In this document: piece after piece, positions 1 through 6,891 of the stretch
Numbering within the stretch: position 1 is the first letter of the stretch
Layout: each line of letters starts with the position of its first letter
DNA from: a bacterium
GTDB lineage: Bacteria; UBP13; UBA5359
Length of the DNA stretch: 21,034 nt
Reading direction: 5' to 3'
NCBI GenBank assembly: GCA_028685295.1
Contig: JAQUEL010000028.1
Span: 1 to 21,034, forward strand
Program-made: the position numbers and the translations under genes
The notes under the pieces: model-generated
The model's input: the letters and a program-made list of their open reading frames with translations, nothing else
Databases searched by the model: none
Told to the model about the DNA's origin: nothing

Positions 1-151
1 TATAGGTAGTATCGGAACAGCGCATTGAAACGAGTCGTAAACAGGTTAGAGAAGGTTTCAATTCCTTATAGGTAGTATCGGAACGAGAGCTAGGCTTCTC
101 GGGTCTGGAAATTCGGTACAAGTTTCAATTCCTTATAGGTAGTATCGGAAC
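1..151 (-). CRISPR. Type I-B CRISPR array, leader-proximal end (truncated by window edge)
   Basis: There are two complete, identical 30-bp repeats at 55-84 and 122-151, plus the last 18 bp (plus-strand sense) of a third at 1-18. Spacers are 19-54 (36 bp) and 85-121 (37 bp). Read on the minus strand the repeat starts GTTCCGATAC and ends GGAATTGAAAC. The ATTGAAAC end is the usual 8-nt 5' handle of type I-B crRNAs, so I read the array as transcribed leftwards. This matches the cas genes, which lie upstream on the same strand with the leader (152-438) between. Repeat 122-151 is then leader-proximal and spacer 85-121 the newest. The array continues beyond the left edge, so total spacer number is unknown. 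Confidence 0.97.
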
Positions 152-157
152 CCTTTA

Positions 158-187
158 GAATATACTAAAATCCAGCTATACTTGCAA
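158..187 (-). promoter_or_regulatory. Candidate promoter of the CRISPR array
   Basis: On the minus strand TTGCAA (182-187, 4 of 6 matches to the -35 consensus) is followed after 18 bp by TATATT (158-163, 5 of 6 matches to the -10 consensus). Transcription would start close to position 151, at the first base of the first repeat. That is unusually near but would still give a functional first crRNA after Cas6 cleavage. A start further upstream in the leader is possible. Confidence 0.35.
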
Positions 188-219
188 TAGCTATTTTAGA
201 TCGTTATTGCTAAACGATC
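184..219. repeat. Cluster of palindromes in the array-proximal leader
   Basis: Three inverted repeats interlock within 36 bp. AATAGCTATT at 186-195 is a perfect 10-bp palindrome. GCAATA (184-189) pairs with TATTGC (205-210). GATCGTT (199-205) pairs with AACGATC (213-219) around a 7-nt loop. They lie 33-68 bp from the first repeat, within the distance where leader elements guiding spacer integration are normally found. A role as a binding site for a bending protein or for Cas1-Cas2 is inference. Confidence 0.6.
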
Positions 220-261
220 ATGCCCGGTGGTTCGTCTAATCCGATTAACGCTGTAAAATAG

Positions 262-299
262 AGCAATAAAAGAGAAAACCTCGGCAAATTTATATGCCG
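262..299 (-). terminator. Possible terminator of the cas operon
   Basis: Downstream of cas2 on the minus strand, CGGCA (295-299) and TGCCG (282-286) can form a 5-bp stem with an 8-nt loop. It is followed by AGG and a T-rich run (TTTTCTCTTTT, about 268-278). It resembles a weak intrinsic terminator separating the cas mRNA from the array transcript. The stem is short, and it shares two bases with the larger inverted repeat at 298-337, so the two hairpins compete. Confidence 0.35.
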
Positions 300-337
300 T
301 CGACCTCCGCCTGTTTTCGCATTATCGGAGGTCGACG
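298..337. repeat. 12-bp perfect inverted repeat in the leader
   Basis: CGTCGACCTCCG (298-309) is exactly complementary to CGGAGGTCGACG (326-337), with a 16-nt AT-rich loop. This GC-rich hairpin contrasts with its AT-rich surroundings. It has no T-run directly after it on either strand, so it is not a standard intrinsic terminator. It may stabilise the cas mRNA 3' end, bind a protein as DNA, or be a remnant of a small mobile repeat. Confidence 0.75.
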
Positions 338-438
338 ACACCTTATTCCCTCTCTAATCAGTGCTTTCATTTTCAGTATATTATTCAATTATCAATGTAC
401 TGTATTATCCATTTGCAGATAAAGCATAACAGCTTCTT

Positions 439-702
439 CTATATAATTAATGCATTTCCTCCTTTTTCTAAGCCGATAATTTCCCGAGAGGAATATCTTG
501 TCGTTCTCATACAGTAGAGAATAATGGAATCCTCGTCTTTCTTAATAATCTTGATTAGTTCCATTTTGAGCTTCTTCAAATTAGCATCGGATATCTCACC
601 TTCTAAAACGGAGTTTTGTATCCACGTCAGATACTGACGACATTTCTTCAATACTTTATTTACCCTTTTTACGTTGATGTCATAAACCAGAATAACAAAC
701 AT
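439..702 (-). CDS. cas2: CRISPR-associated protein Cas2
   Basis: Cas2 forms the central dimer of the Cas1-Cas2 complex that inserts new spacers at the leader end of the array. The 87-residue product has the usual Cas2 length, starts with the ferredoxin-like first strand FVILVYDI with the conserved Asp8, and carries the family's WIQNSVLEGE segment, typical of the second strand. The start is ATG at 702, with GGAGAG about 7 bp upstream. It follows cas1 after 15 bp and is the last gene of the cas operon; the leader starts just beyond its stop. Identification is secure from sequence and neighbours together. Confidence 0.96.
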   Translation of the reverse strand: MFVILVYDINVKRVNKVLKKCRQYLTWIQNSVLEGEISDANLKKLKMELIKIIKKDEDSIILYCMRTTRYSSREIIGLEKGGNALII

Positions 703-717
703 TCAAGCACTCTCCTA

Positions 718-1710
718 TCACCACTGAGCAACAAACGCTTTGTAATCCTTTTCTCCCATCAGATGCTTTTCAAGCTTATAGGCTTCCAATCTGATCAGCC
801 TTCTATACGACACTGAACGCCCAATGGGGCGATGATTTATCGTCGCCTTTAATTTTGCATCCAGTTCCGCTACAAAGGTCTTCTTAGCCTTTTCCTTCAT
901 CATAATACCCTGCGATGCCTGCTCGAAATCTTTAGCACTTATCATCTTGCGCCCCAGCAGAGAAAAGATCAGGCGATCTATAATTATCGGCTTAAATATC
1001 TCAGCTAAATCCAGATTTAATGAAAATCTTCTGAAATTGGTAGTATGAAGATAGCCTATACGTGGATCAAGATGCGTATTATATATTTCGCTCAGGCAGA
1101 TGGTGTACATGAGAGAGTTCCCGAAACTGATAAGTGTATTCAGCGTGTTTTGGGGTGGCCTGCGGGTTCGTTTATCAAATATAAAGCCCTCGTTGTCAAT
1201 AATATCATCAAATACCTGATAATAGTAATCCCGTATCTTGCCCTCCAGAGCCATAAGAGCAGAAATACCCTTACTCGCGCTCATAGAGTCCAGCAACTTT
1301 TCTATTGATTTCAGAGATTCCTCTAAAGGCTTACCACGGCTTATATAATATTTCATCACTTGGCGAATATTTTTGCCTGCACCTGTCAATAGCTCTAGAG
1401 CAATACGATAGCGTTTTGTCTCATCAAGATAGTGTTCGGATTGTTTAAGGATCATGTATCCGGAATTCAGATGCTCCCGCGGATAAAAGGAACCCGTATA
1501 ATAGCCATAATAATTGAAATAATGAAGGATAATCTCCTTTTTGGCCAGCAGTTCCAGCAATCTCTTGTTAAAATTGACTTCACCGTAAATCATGATCTCG
1601 CCGGTATCCTCAACTGGAATAAAACGTCTCCCTTCAGCGGTTTTAAAAGCCAGGGTATCATCTTTCCTGGAAAGCTCGCCATCTGAGAACAGATAAACAG
1701 TCTTCCTCAA
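718..1710 (-). CDS. cas1: CRISPR-associated integrase Cas1 (type I-B form)
   Basis: Cas1 is the integrase of spacer acquisition: it makes the nucleophilic attacks that join a prespacer to both ends of the first repeat. The 330-residue product has the expected catalytic residues: Glu156 in ALEGKIRDYYY, His222 in GYLHTT, and Glu237 with Asp234 in the LDLAEIFKP motif. The N-terminal beta domain (about 1-80) and the alpha domain with QNTLNTLISFGNSLMY (about 187-202) are complete. The start codon is TTG at 1710, supported by GGAGGG 7 bp upstream. It lies 15 bp after cas4 and 15 bp before cas2, as a tight adaptation module. Confidence 0.97.
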   Translation of the reverse strand: MRKTVYLFSDGELSRKDDTLAFKTAEGRRFIPVEDTGEIMIYGEVNFNKRLLELLAKKEIILHYFNYYGYYTGSFYPREHLNSGYMILKQSEHYLDETKRYRIALELLTGAGKNIRQVMKYYISRGKPLEESLKSIEKLLDSMSASKGISALMALEGKIRDYYYQVFDDIIDNEGFIFDKRTRRPPQNTLNTLISFGNSLMYTICLSEIYNTHLDPRIGYLHTTNFRRFSLNLDLAEIFKPIIIDRLIFSLLGRKMISAKDFEQASQGIMMKEKAKKTFVAELDAKLKATINHRPIGRSVSYRRLIRLEAYKLEKHLMGEKDYKAFVAQW

Positions 1711-1725
1711 TACCGCACCCTCCTG

Positions 1726-2226
1726 TCAAGACCAACAAAATTCCGCATAAGCACAATTCCAGCAATATTTTATCTTATCAGGCGCCGGCGGTTTTTCCAT
1801 CTGCAATATCCGCTTGATTTCCTCTATAACCCTCTCAAGCTCAGCCATGCTACCTTCATCAAGTAACACCTCTTCACGCCCTTTCTCTTGAGGAAAGAGC
1901 AATTCACCAACGGCATCCACTCCGTGCATTTTCAACTCATACAGGTAGAACAGCAATTGCATGCGTGCACTCTTCTTAAACTTAGATGACTTCTTAACCT
2001 CACCGATTACCAGCTTACCATCTTTGATCTGGTATATATCCATTCTGTTATGTTTAAAAGAGAGCTCTTTTTTCTCCCGACTGAAAGACTGCTCATGTAG
2101 ATATCGCCCGATGGAGATATTGGTCTTCTCTCCATCTGGCTCCAGTTGATGGGCAATCAACCAGACTTCACGCTGACAAATGTGGTAGTACCATACCAGC
2201 GTTCCGTATACTCGTATTTCCTCCAT
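1726..2226 (-). CDS. cas4: CRISPR-associated exonuclease Cas4
   Basis: Cas4 is a RecB-like nuclease with an iron-sulfur cluster that selects and trims prespacers with the right PAM for Cas1-Cas2. In the longer 168-residue reading from GTG 2232, the cluster cysteines are Cys19, Cys157, Cys160 and Cys166. The nuclease residues are His46, Asp65, Glu78-Val-Lys80 and Gln92 with Tyr96 (QLLFY). I prefer ATG 2226 (166 residues): AAGGAGG sits about 6 bp upstream of it but directly abuts the GTG. The 52-bp gap to cas3 contains a small hairpin (TAAAAC 2261-2266 with GTTTTA 2271-2276), which might separate the interference and adaptation genes in the mRNA. Confidence 0.95.
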   Translation of the reverse strand: MEEIRVYGTLVWYYHICQREVWLIAHQLEPDGEKTNISIGRYLHEQSFSREKKELSFKHNRMDIYQIKDGKLVIGEVKKSSKFKKSARMQLLFYLYELKMHGVDAVGELLFPQEKGREEVLLDEGSMAELERVIEEIKRILQMEKPPAPDKIKYCWNCAYAEFCWS

Positions 2227-2278
2227 GCCCACCCTCCTTCTTTTCTCATTTGCTAGAATCTAAAACCCCTGTTTTAAT

Positions 2279-4801
2279 CTACCAATATAGCCCTTGGTTT
2301 TCACAACCTACATGATGAGCCAAGCCTGTTTCCGTAGAATACAGCTCTTTATCAATTAAGCCCCGGATAGGATTATCATTGGTCTGATAGGTTAAACTTC
2401 TCATGTTCTCACTAACTGATACCAAAAACTGCTGTAATAGTGCTATGAACTGCTTTCTTTGCACAAAATCAAGTGACTTTCTAAATTCCCAATCAACGTA
2501 TTTTTCGTAAATGTCCTCCACAGATTCTATCTCGAATTTCGTCATTAGCCTTATTATTCTTCCTACGGTGTTTATTTTACCTGGAAGATGTTTCTGGTAC
2601 CACTCATAAAGCCTGTTTAATATCTTAGTATCTGGCCAGGGAACAAAAGCGGATAATGTCGGATACCAATTATCAAACGGTTCAATACCAGCTAGCATAG
2701 ACCATTTTCCTAATGCTGCGTTATTATAATAATTCAAAAGCGTTGTATTAGGATTCCGCTCAAAAGTCGAACGATAATACATATCTAACATCATCAAACT
2801 GGTTGCTTCATCCCATTCATGACAGCACCGTAAAAGTCGATCCGTTTCCTCACGTTCAACGCTTGAGGTATATACCCATTTTCGAGAATCTTTTTTTCCT
2901 TCCCGAAAAAAATTTATAATACTGACTAAAGCAGTATCATCCTCTCCATGACGGTTATTACGGCCCGCAAACTGAATATGAGATGGGTGTATAGCTTGTG
3001 CCCTTATGCCACTATCAAAGCTCAGATCAACACCTGCTTCAATCATCTGGGTACAAACTACTGCTGTTGTCATATTTTGTTGCAAACACAAGCTAATGGC
3101 ATTAATAACAAATTCTTTATGGATTGGAGTCATCAATCCATTCAAATTAAATATAAAATGGTGCTTAAAATCTTTTATGGTGCTTTTTAAAAACCATTCC
3201 ATATTGTCCAATATGCCTAGCTCCAACGTGCTATTTTGCATTATTTGTTTCAACCTAGTATAAACTTCACATGCATCGCGAACAGTGTTCATAACAGCAC
3301 ACACATTCTGTGGTAAAGCCTCGAAGATGGCTATTGCAAGGTCAGCTTCAGAAAATTTTTCAGGTAAATATCGCATACAATAGCGGGATGGTAGTGTAAC
3401 CGACGGTTTTATGATATACGGCGTTTTAATACCCGCATACTCGAATGGAGGAAGTGTCGCTGATATGAACATTACTTGGCAATTTAATTTCTGTGCTGCT
3501 GCATAAATCTGAGCTAAAAATAGATTCCATTTAGTGCTATCAATAATTTGTGGTTCATCTATGATAATAAAAGCTTTCTCCATAGCAGGCATTCGCACCA
3601 ATTCTTGAGCTCGATAAGGGAATAGAGCTCTAAACAATTGATTAAATGTGGTAGTAACTACTGGCGCCTGCCAAGATTCAATTATAAGGATATCTTTATC
3701 ATCAAAATCATCTTCTGATAGCATAGAAAGATGGTGATGTTGTAATATTTCAAGCTCAGTGGCATTACGTATCTCGCTCGTAGCCTGCGAAAGTATCGAT
3801 ATATACGGGGCCGCATAAATTATGCGATGGCATCTTTTTATTTTACAAGCTTCGAGGGCAATTCTTAATGATGTCAAAGTTTTCCCCAGGCCTGTAGGAA
3901 GGCTTAACGCATAAAACCTTTCCATAGAATGGCCACGATACCGTTCTAAGGATTGAACCTGGGCAATCTCTCTTTTATTTATAATTTCTTGCGTATCAGG
4001 ATTATCTCTGCGCTGCATCTCTGCCCGTTCTCTGCAATAAGCATCAAACCTAGTAATAGCTGTCTGTGCTGACTCTGGTTCTAGATAAACCAATGGGATT
4101 TGAGCTGCATTTGTTCGGTCTGCACTTATGAACCTAGCTGTATCATTACGAACACATAATCCTTTTTCAACATCTATTCTGGATAGCGCTGATCTGCTAC
4201 ATAGTTTAGGAATGATTCTACTCACATTGCTCCAGCGAGGCCATTTCTTTTTAAGACTTTCATTCCATTCCGTTATAGTTTGTAGCATTGGTTTATCATA
4301 TTGCGTAAAAATAGGAACATACTGACAGATAAATCCGTGAAACCCTGTTAGGTCTAGATCATGCAAGCTCAGGTCTTTATCGGGCATATATAACCAGGGA
4401 ACCTCTTCTTCCATATCCCCTAATTCACGATGATGGTCAAAAATATCCCTTACCACCCTAACAATAAAAACTCTTAAAACCTGTATCTCCTTCCTATCCA
4501 ACCGCTCCTGCTCTTCCCAAAACTCAAGTAATTTTGCGGCATAATAAGAGAACAAAAGTGCACTTGGTGCAGCATGCGGAGGCCTGCTTCCTTTTGGGTT
4601 ATTCAGATTATTCTGCCATTTTTTGCGCCCTTTGGCAGCATCATGGCATAATCCTCCTAGAAAAAATAGACGTTCTTCATAAGAACCATCTGCTTTCCCC
4701 CACCCCCGGGCTACTGCTAATAAATGTGATTCAAGCAAGAAATGCTGCCCACCCTCTTCAGGGCGGGCTTTACATTGGCTAAAAGGTATCACCACAGGCA
4801 T
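2279..4801 (-). CDS. cas3: CRISPR-associated helicase-nuclease Cas3
   Basis: Cas3 is recruited by target-bound Cascade and unwinds and degrades the invading DNA. The 840-residue product joins an N-terminal HD nuclease to a superfamily 2 helicase. HD domain: His26, His53-Asp54 (LCHDAAKG) and His76 (PPHAAPSA). Helicase: Walker A PTGLGKT (302-308), DEPQ box (415-418), SAT (447-449), TQMIEAGVDLSFD (584-596) and motif VI QFAGRNNRHG (610-619). The C-terminal domain follows to residue 840. The HD and helicase parts are fused, so no separate cas3 nuclease gene is needed. The ATG start overlaps the cas5 3' end by 13 bp, implying translational coupling. All core motifs look intact. Confidence 0.96.
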   Translation of the reverse strand: MPVVIPFSQCKARPEEGGQHFLLESHLLAVARGWGKADGSYEERLFFLGGLCHDAAKGRKKWQNNLNNPKGSRPPHAAPSALLFSYYAAKLLEFWEEQERLDRKEIQVLRVFIVRVVRDIFDHHRELGDMEEEVPWLYMPDKDLSLHDLDLTGFHGFICQYVPIFTQYDKPMLQTITEWNESLKKKWPRWSNVSRIIPKLCSRSALSRIDVEKGLCVRNDTARFISADRTNAAQIPLVYLEPESAQTAITRFDAYCRERAEMQRRDNPDTQEIINKREIAQVQSLERYRGHSMERFYALSLPTGLGKTLTSLRIALEACKIKRCHRIIYAAPYISILSQATSEIRNATELEILQHHHLSMLSEDDFDDKDILIIESWQAPVVTTTFNQLFRALFPYRAQELVRMPAMEKAFIIIDEPQIIDSTKWNLFLAQIYAAAQKLNCQVMFISATLPPFEYAGIKTPYIIKPSVTLPSRYCMRYLPEKFSEADLAIAIFEALPQNVCAVMNTVRDACEVYTRLKQIMQNSTLELGILDNMEWFLKSTIKDFKHHFIFNLNGLMTPIHKEFVINAISLCLQQNMTTAVVCTQMIEAGVDLSFDSGIRAQAIHPSHIQFAGRNNRHGEDDTALVSIINFFREGKKDSRKWVYTSSVEREETDRLLRCCHEWDEATSLMMLDMYYRSTFERNPNTTLLNYYNNAALGKWSMLAGIEPFDNWYPTLSAFVPWPDTKILNRLYEWYQKHLPGKINTVGRIIRLMTKFEIESVEDIYEKYVDWEFRKSLDFVQRKQFIALLQQFLVSVSENMRSLTYQTNDNPIRGLIDKELYSTETGLAHHVGCENQGLYW

Positions 4802-5484
4802 ATTATCTCGCCCTGCTCTGTTTCAATAAATGTATAATCTTTAGTTCCTGCCTTACTGTAAGGAATAATTCTTATAGGTCTTCCTGCAAACTCATATAGT
4901 ACATTAGCAATGGTACCAAATCGCCTTTCACCATGATATTCGCAATGCATCCCTCCTATCCTTCCATACTGAGTTCCTGGTATAGGGATTAGCTTACCAA
5001 CTGCATCTATAGGAATTACACTTAAACAGTCAAAAGGTTTTCCAGTTAAATCTTTGGCTGAATAACTATAAGTTCCAACATAATTTGGATAAGTTAACGC
5101 AAATGCACTTCCCAAATAGGTATGGCAATGGCTATGGTTGTTAGCAATATAATCTTTTAGCTCTTTATAATAATCACCGCTCCAGTAAATTCGGTAATAA
5201 GGATTAATCACTAATTCAATGGCGGTAGGCCTGTTAAAATCAGGCCCTCCCCCCAACCAGCCTTTCCCCAACATTGACATTTGTTGAACCGAAGTACGCG
5301 CTGGACTCATCAACCTAATCCCTACCCGAGCCGTGCCTTTAAATTCCGACAATCCAATGATCGAGCCTGCTAATCCTCTTACCGTTGTATAGGGAATAAA
5401 TGGATAGGTCGCATGGGTGTTGGTGGTATCTGGCCGACGAAAATGCGCCAGTGGACCTCTAATATCAAAGACCAGCACTTCCAT
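4789..5484 (-). CDS. cas5: Cascade subunit Cas5 (type I-B)
   Basis: Cas5 caps the crRNA 5' handle and connects Cas7 to Cas8 in the interference complex. From ATG 5484 the product has 231 residues. It begins MEVLVFDIRGPLAHFRRPDT and continues YPFIPYTTVRGLAGSIIG, the conserved N-terminal pattern of Cas5 of the Hmari/I-B kind. A GTG at 5526 would add 14 residues of low-complexity Gly/Ser/Asn sequence. I reject it because AAGGGG lies about 7 bp before the ATG and the family begins at this Met. Since cas6 is present, Cas5 is not expected to process RNA. The gap to cas7 is 28 bp. Confidence 0.94.
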   Translation of the reverse strand: MEVLVFDIRGPLAHFRRPDTTNTHATYPFIPYTTVRGLAGSIIGLSEFKGTARVGIRLMSPARTSVQQMSMLGKGWLGGGPDFNRPTAIELVINPYYRIYWSGDYYKELKDYIANNHSHCHTYLGSAFALTYPNYVGTYSYSAKDLTGKPFDCLSVIPIDAVGKLIPIPGTQYGRIGGMHCEYHGERRFGTIANVLYEFAGRPIRIIPYSKAGTKDYTFIETEQGEIICLW

Positions 5485-5512
5485 ATTCCCACCCCTTCCT
5501 GAACAGCTACCA

Positions 5513-6463
5513 TTACCATTCTTCACATCTTTTTCCCTGTAATTGCCCTATGATGACTATCCTCGGATCCAACCAATACCTTACCTGTTTGATTTTATCC
5601 CAATTCCCCTCTAAAATTTTTGTTAAATCAGATACATCAATTTCTATTTCATCAAGCTTAGTAGGTGTTTCCAGTTGGCTTTCTACTACCAGTTTGATGC
5701 TTTCTTCCAGATACCCAATCCGATACATTGGATCATTGTACTCTACATGTATAAGTAAAAGCGGTTGCTGAATTCCCCTGCCACGGGCTTGACGAATACG
5801 TGTACCATTCCACAATCCTTCTAAAAGCAGCTCCACATCGTTTTCTGTCATCATCGTTTCACGAGCAATATTGGCATTGATAATACCAGGCATGGCAAAT
5901 ACTGCAAACGGCACTATATAAGTTGTCCATATCGTGCCCTGCCCTAAACCTTCAACCGAGTCTTCTCCTTCCGTCTTTTTTATATCCTTTGAAGGCATTA
6001 TAACCGTTCCCTGTACATACTGCGATTCGACCGGGTGCATCGAATGAGCCCAGCCAAATTGTACCGGACCTGTAAGCTTAAAGGTTTCCTTGCTGACACT
6101 ATATACAACCCCGAATGTACGTACATCAAAAGCTACTGATGTTAGTACATCTTGCATGCTGGAAGACTCAATTCCAGCTCTATCCTTGAGCTCTTTAGCC
6201 AAACTTCCGCGCCCAAGTAGTTTTCCATCATCAGTTCGTTCTTCTCTGACATATACGAAATTATTGCCGTCCGGTCCCCCACTTGGATACTTGGCCATAA
6301 CATAATCACGAACATCACGTTTTATACTTACATCTGATAGAGATATTCTTCCGTCTTCTTCACCGAAAATACGCCGTGCATTGCTGTCATTTAACGGATC
6401 GCGGTTAGGAATTCCATCTTTAACACTCTTTATAAATATAATCTCAGCACTATTAATACCCAT
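5513..6463 (-). CDS. cas7: Cascade backbone subunit Cas7 (Csh2-type)
   Basis: Cas7 polymerises along the crRNA spacer and forms the Cascade backbone. The 316-residue protein opens with AEIIFIKSVKDGIPNRDPL and then DGRISLSDVSIKRDVRDYV, the Csh2 (I-B) N-terminal pattern. The usual NGDP is NRDP here. GTIWTTYIVPFAVFAMPGIINANIA matches the central region of the family (about 187-211). The ATG start is strong: AAGGAGGAGG lies just upstream, and the start shares one base with the cas8 stop (TAATG), so re-initiation after Cas8/Cas11 is likely. That arrangement, with a very strong ribosome binding site, suits a subunit needed in several copies. Confidence 0.95.
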   Translation of the reverse strand: MGINSAEIIFIKSVKDGIPNRDPLNDSNARRIFGEEDGRISLSDVSIKRDVRDYVMAKYPSGGPDGNNFVYVREERTDDGKLLGRGSLAKELKDRAGIESSSMQDVLTSVAFDVRTFGVVYSVSKETFKLTGPVQFGWAHSMHPVESQYVQGTVIMPSKDIKKTEGEDSVEGLGQGTIWTTYIVPFAVFAMPGIINANIARETMMTENDVELLLEGLWNGTRIRQARGRGIQQPLLLIHVEYNDPMYRIGYLEESIKLVVESQLETPTKLDEIEIDVSDLTKILEGNWDKIKQVRYWLDPRIVIIGQLQGKRCEEW

Positions 6464-6891
6464 TAGTTATCCTCCTCCTTATTTAAAACAGATTCATCAT
6501 CCCTTTTCTTTTTCCCCAGCGAATAACCGGCCCAGAAGGCTGCCATAAACCGCTCCTTATTATTCTTTATTTCACCTTCAAACTGAACAAATCCCATAGA
6601 CACTAGCGCTGCTCGCTGAAGCAAATCTGTAGCTACTCCAAGTCCTAGCATAGCTGTATACTCTTCCATCCGCCCCAGTGCCTTATGATGTATAACGTCT
6701 GGAGTTAAACTAGTACCAAAAGTCATAATGCGGTGTTTTATGTAGTCTTTTTTTGTGCCGGCATAGTAACTTCTGCCGAACCTTTGAACTACTTGTCCTG
6801 CAGCAAACCCCAACTCGCCTATAGTTTCAAACTGCAGCTCATCAATTGGTTTATTCCACGTAGCGTTTATAAGTTCCATAGGTGTTTTCAT
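6463..6891 (-). CDS. cas11b: Small subunit Cas11b from an internal start in cas8b
   Basis: Internal ATG 6891 opens a 142-residue in-frame product identical to the Cas8b C-terminus and ending at the same stop. It is preceded by AAAAGGAGGTGAAA (6897-6910), an almost complete match to the 16S rRNA 3' end, placed 10 nt from the ATG. This is stronger than the site in front of cas8b itself. Separate translation of Cas11 from within cas8 is established for type I-B, I-C and I-D systems. Such small subunits line the inner belly of Cascade. The product contains an alanine- and glycine-rich helical stretch (about 28-36 and 79-100) and a Lys/Asp/Glu-rich tail. Confidence 0.82.
   Translation of the reverse strand: MKTPMELINATWNKPIDELQFETIGELGFAAGQVVQRFGRSYYAGTKKDYIKHRIMTFGTSLTPDVIHHKALGRMEEYTAMLGLGVATDLLQRAALVSMGFVQFEGEIKNNKERFMAAFWAGYSLGKKKRDDESVLNKEEDN

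Larger units (their letters stand above)
152..438 (-). promoter_or_regulatory. CRISPR leader region
   Basis: This 287-bp gene-free stretch lies between the cas2 stop and the first repeat, on the upstream side of the array. It is AT-rich near the array and holds a cluster of palindromes at 184-219, a 12-bp perfect inverted repeat at 298-309/326-337, and a candidate promoter at 158-187. No open frame with a ribosome binding site stands out. By position it should contain the crRNA promoter and the Cas1-Cas2 integration signals; the exact functional bases are inferred. Confidence 0.8.

Noticed and set aside
5485-5526. GTG 5526 as the cas5 start
   Set aside because: The extra 14 residues are low complexity and unlike the family; ATG 5484 has a good ribosome binding site.
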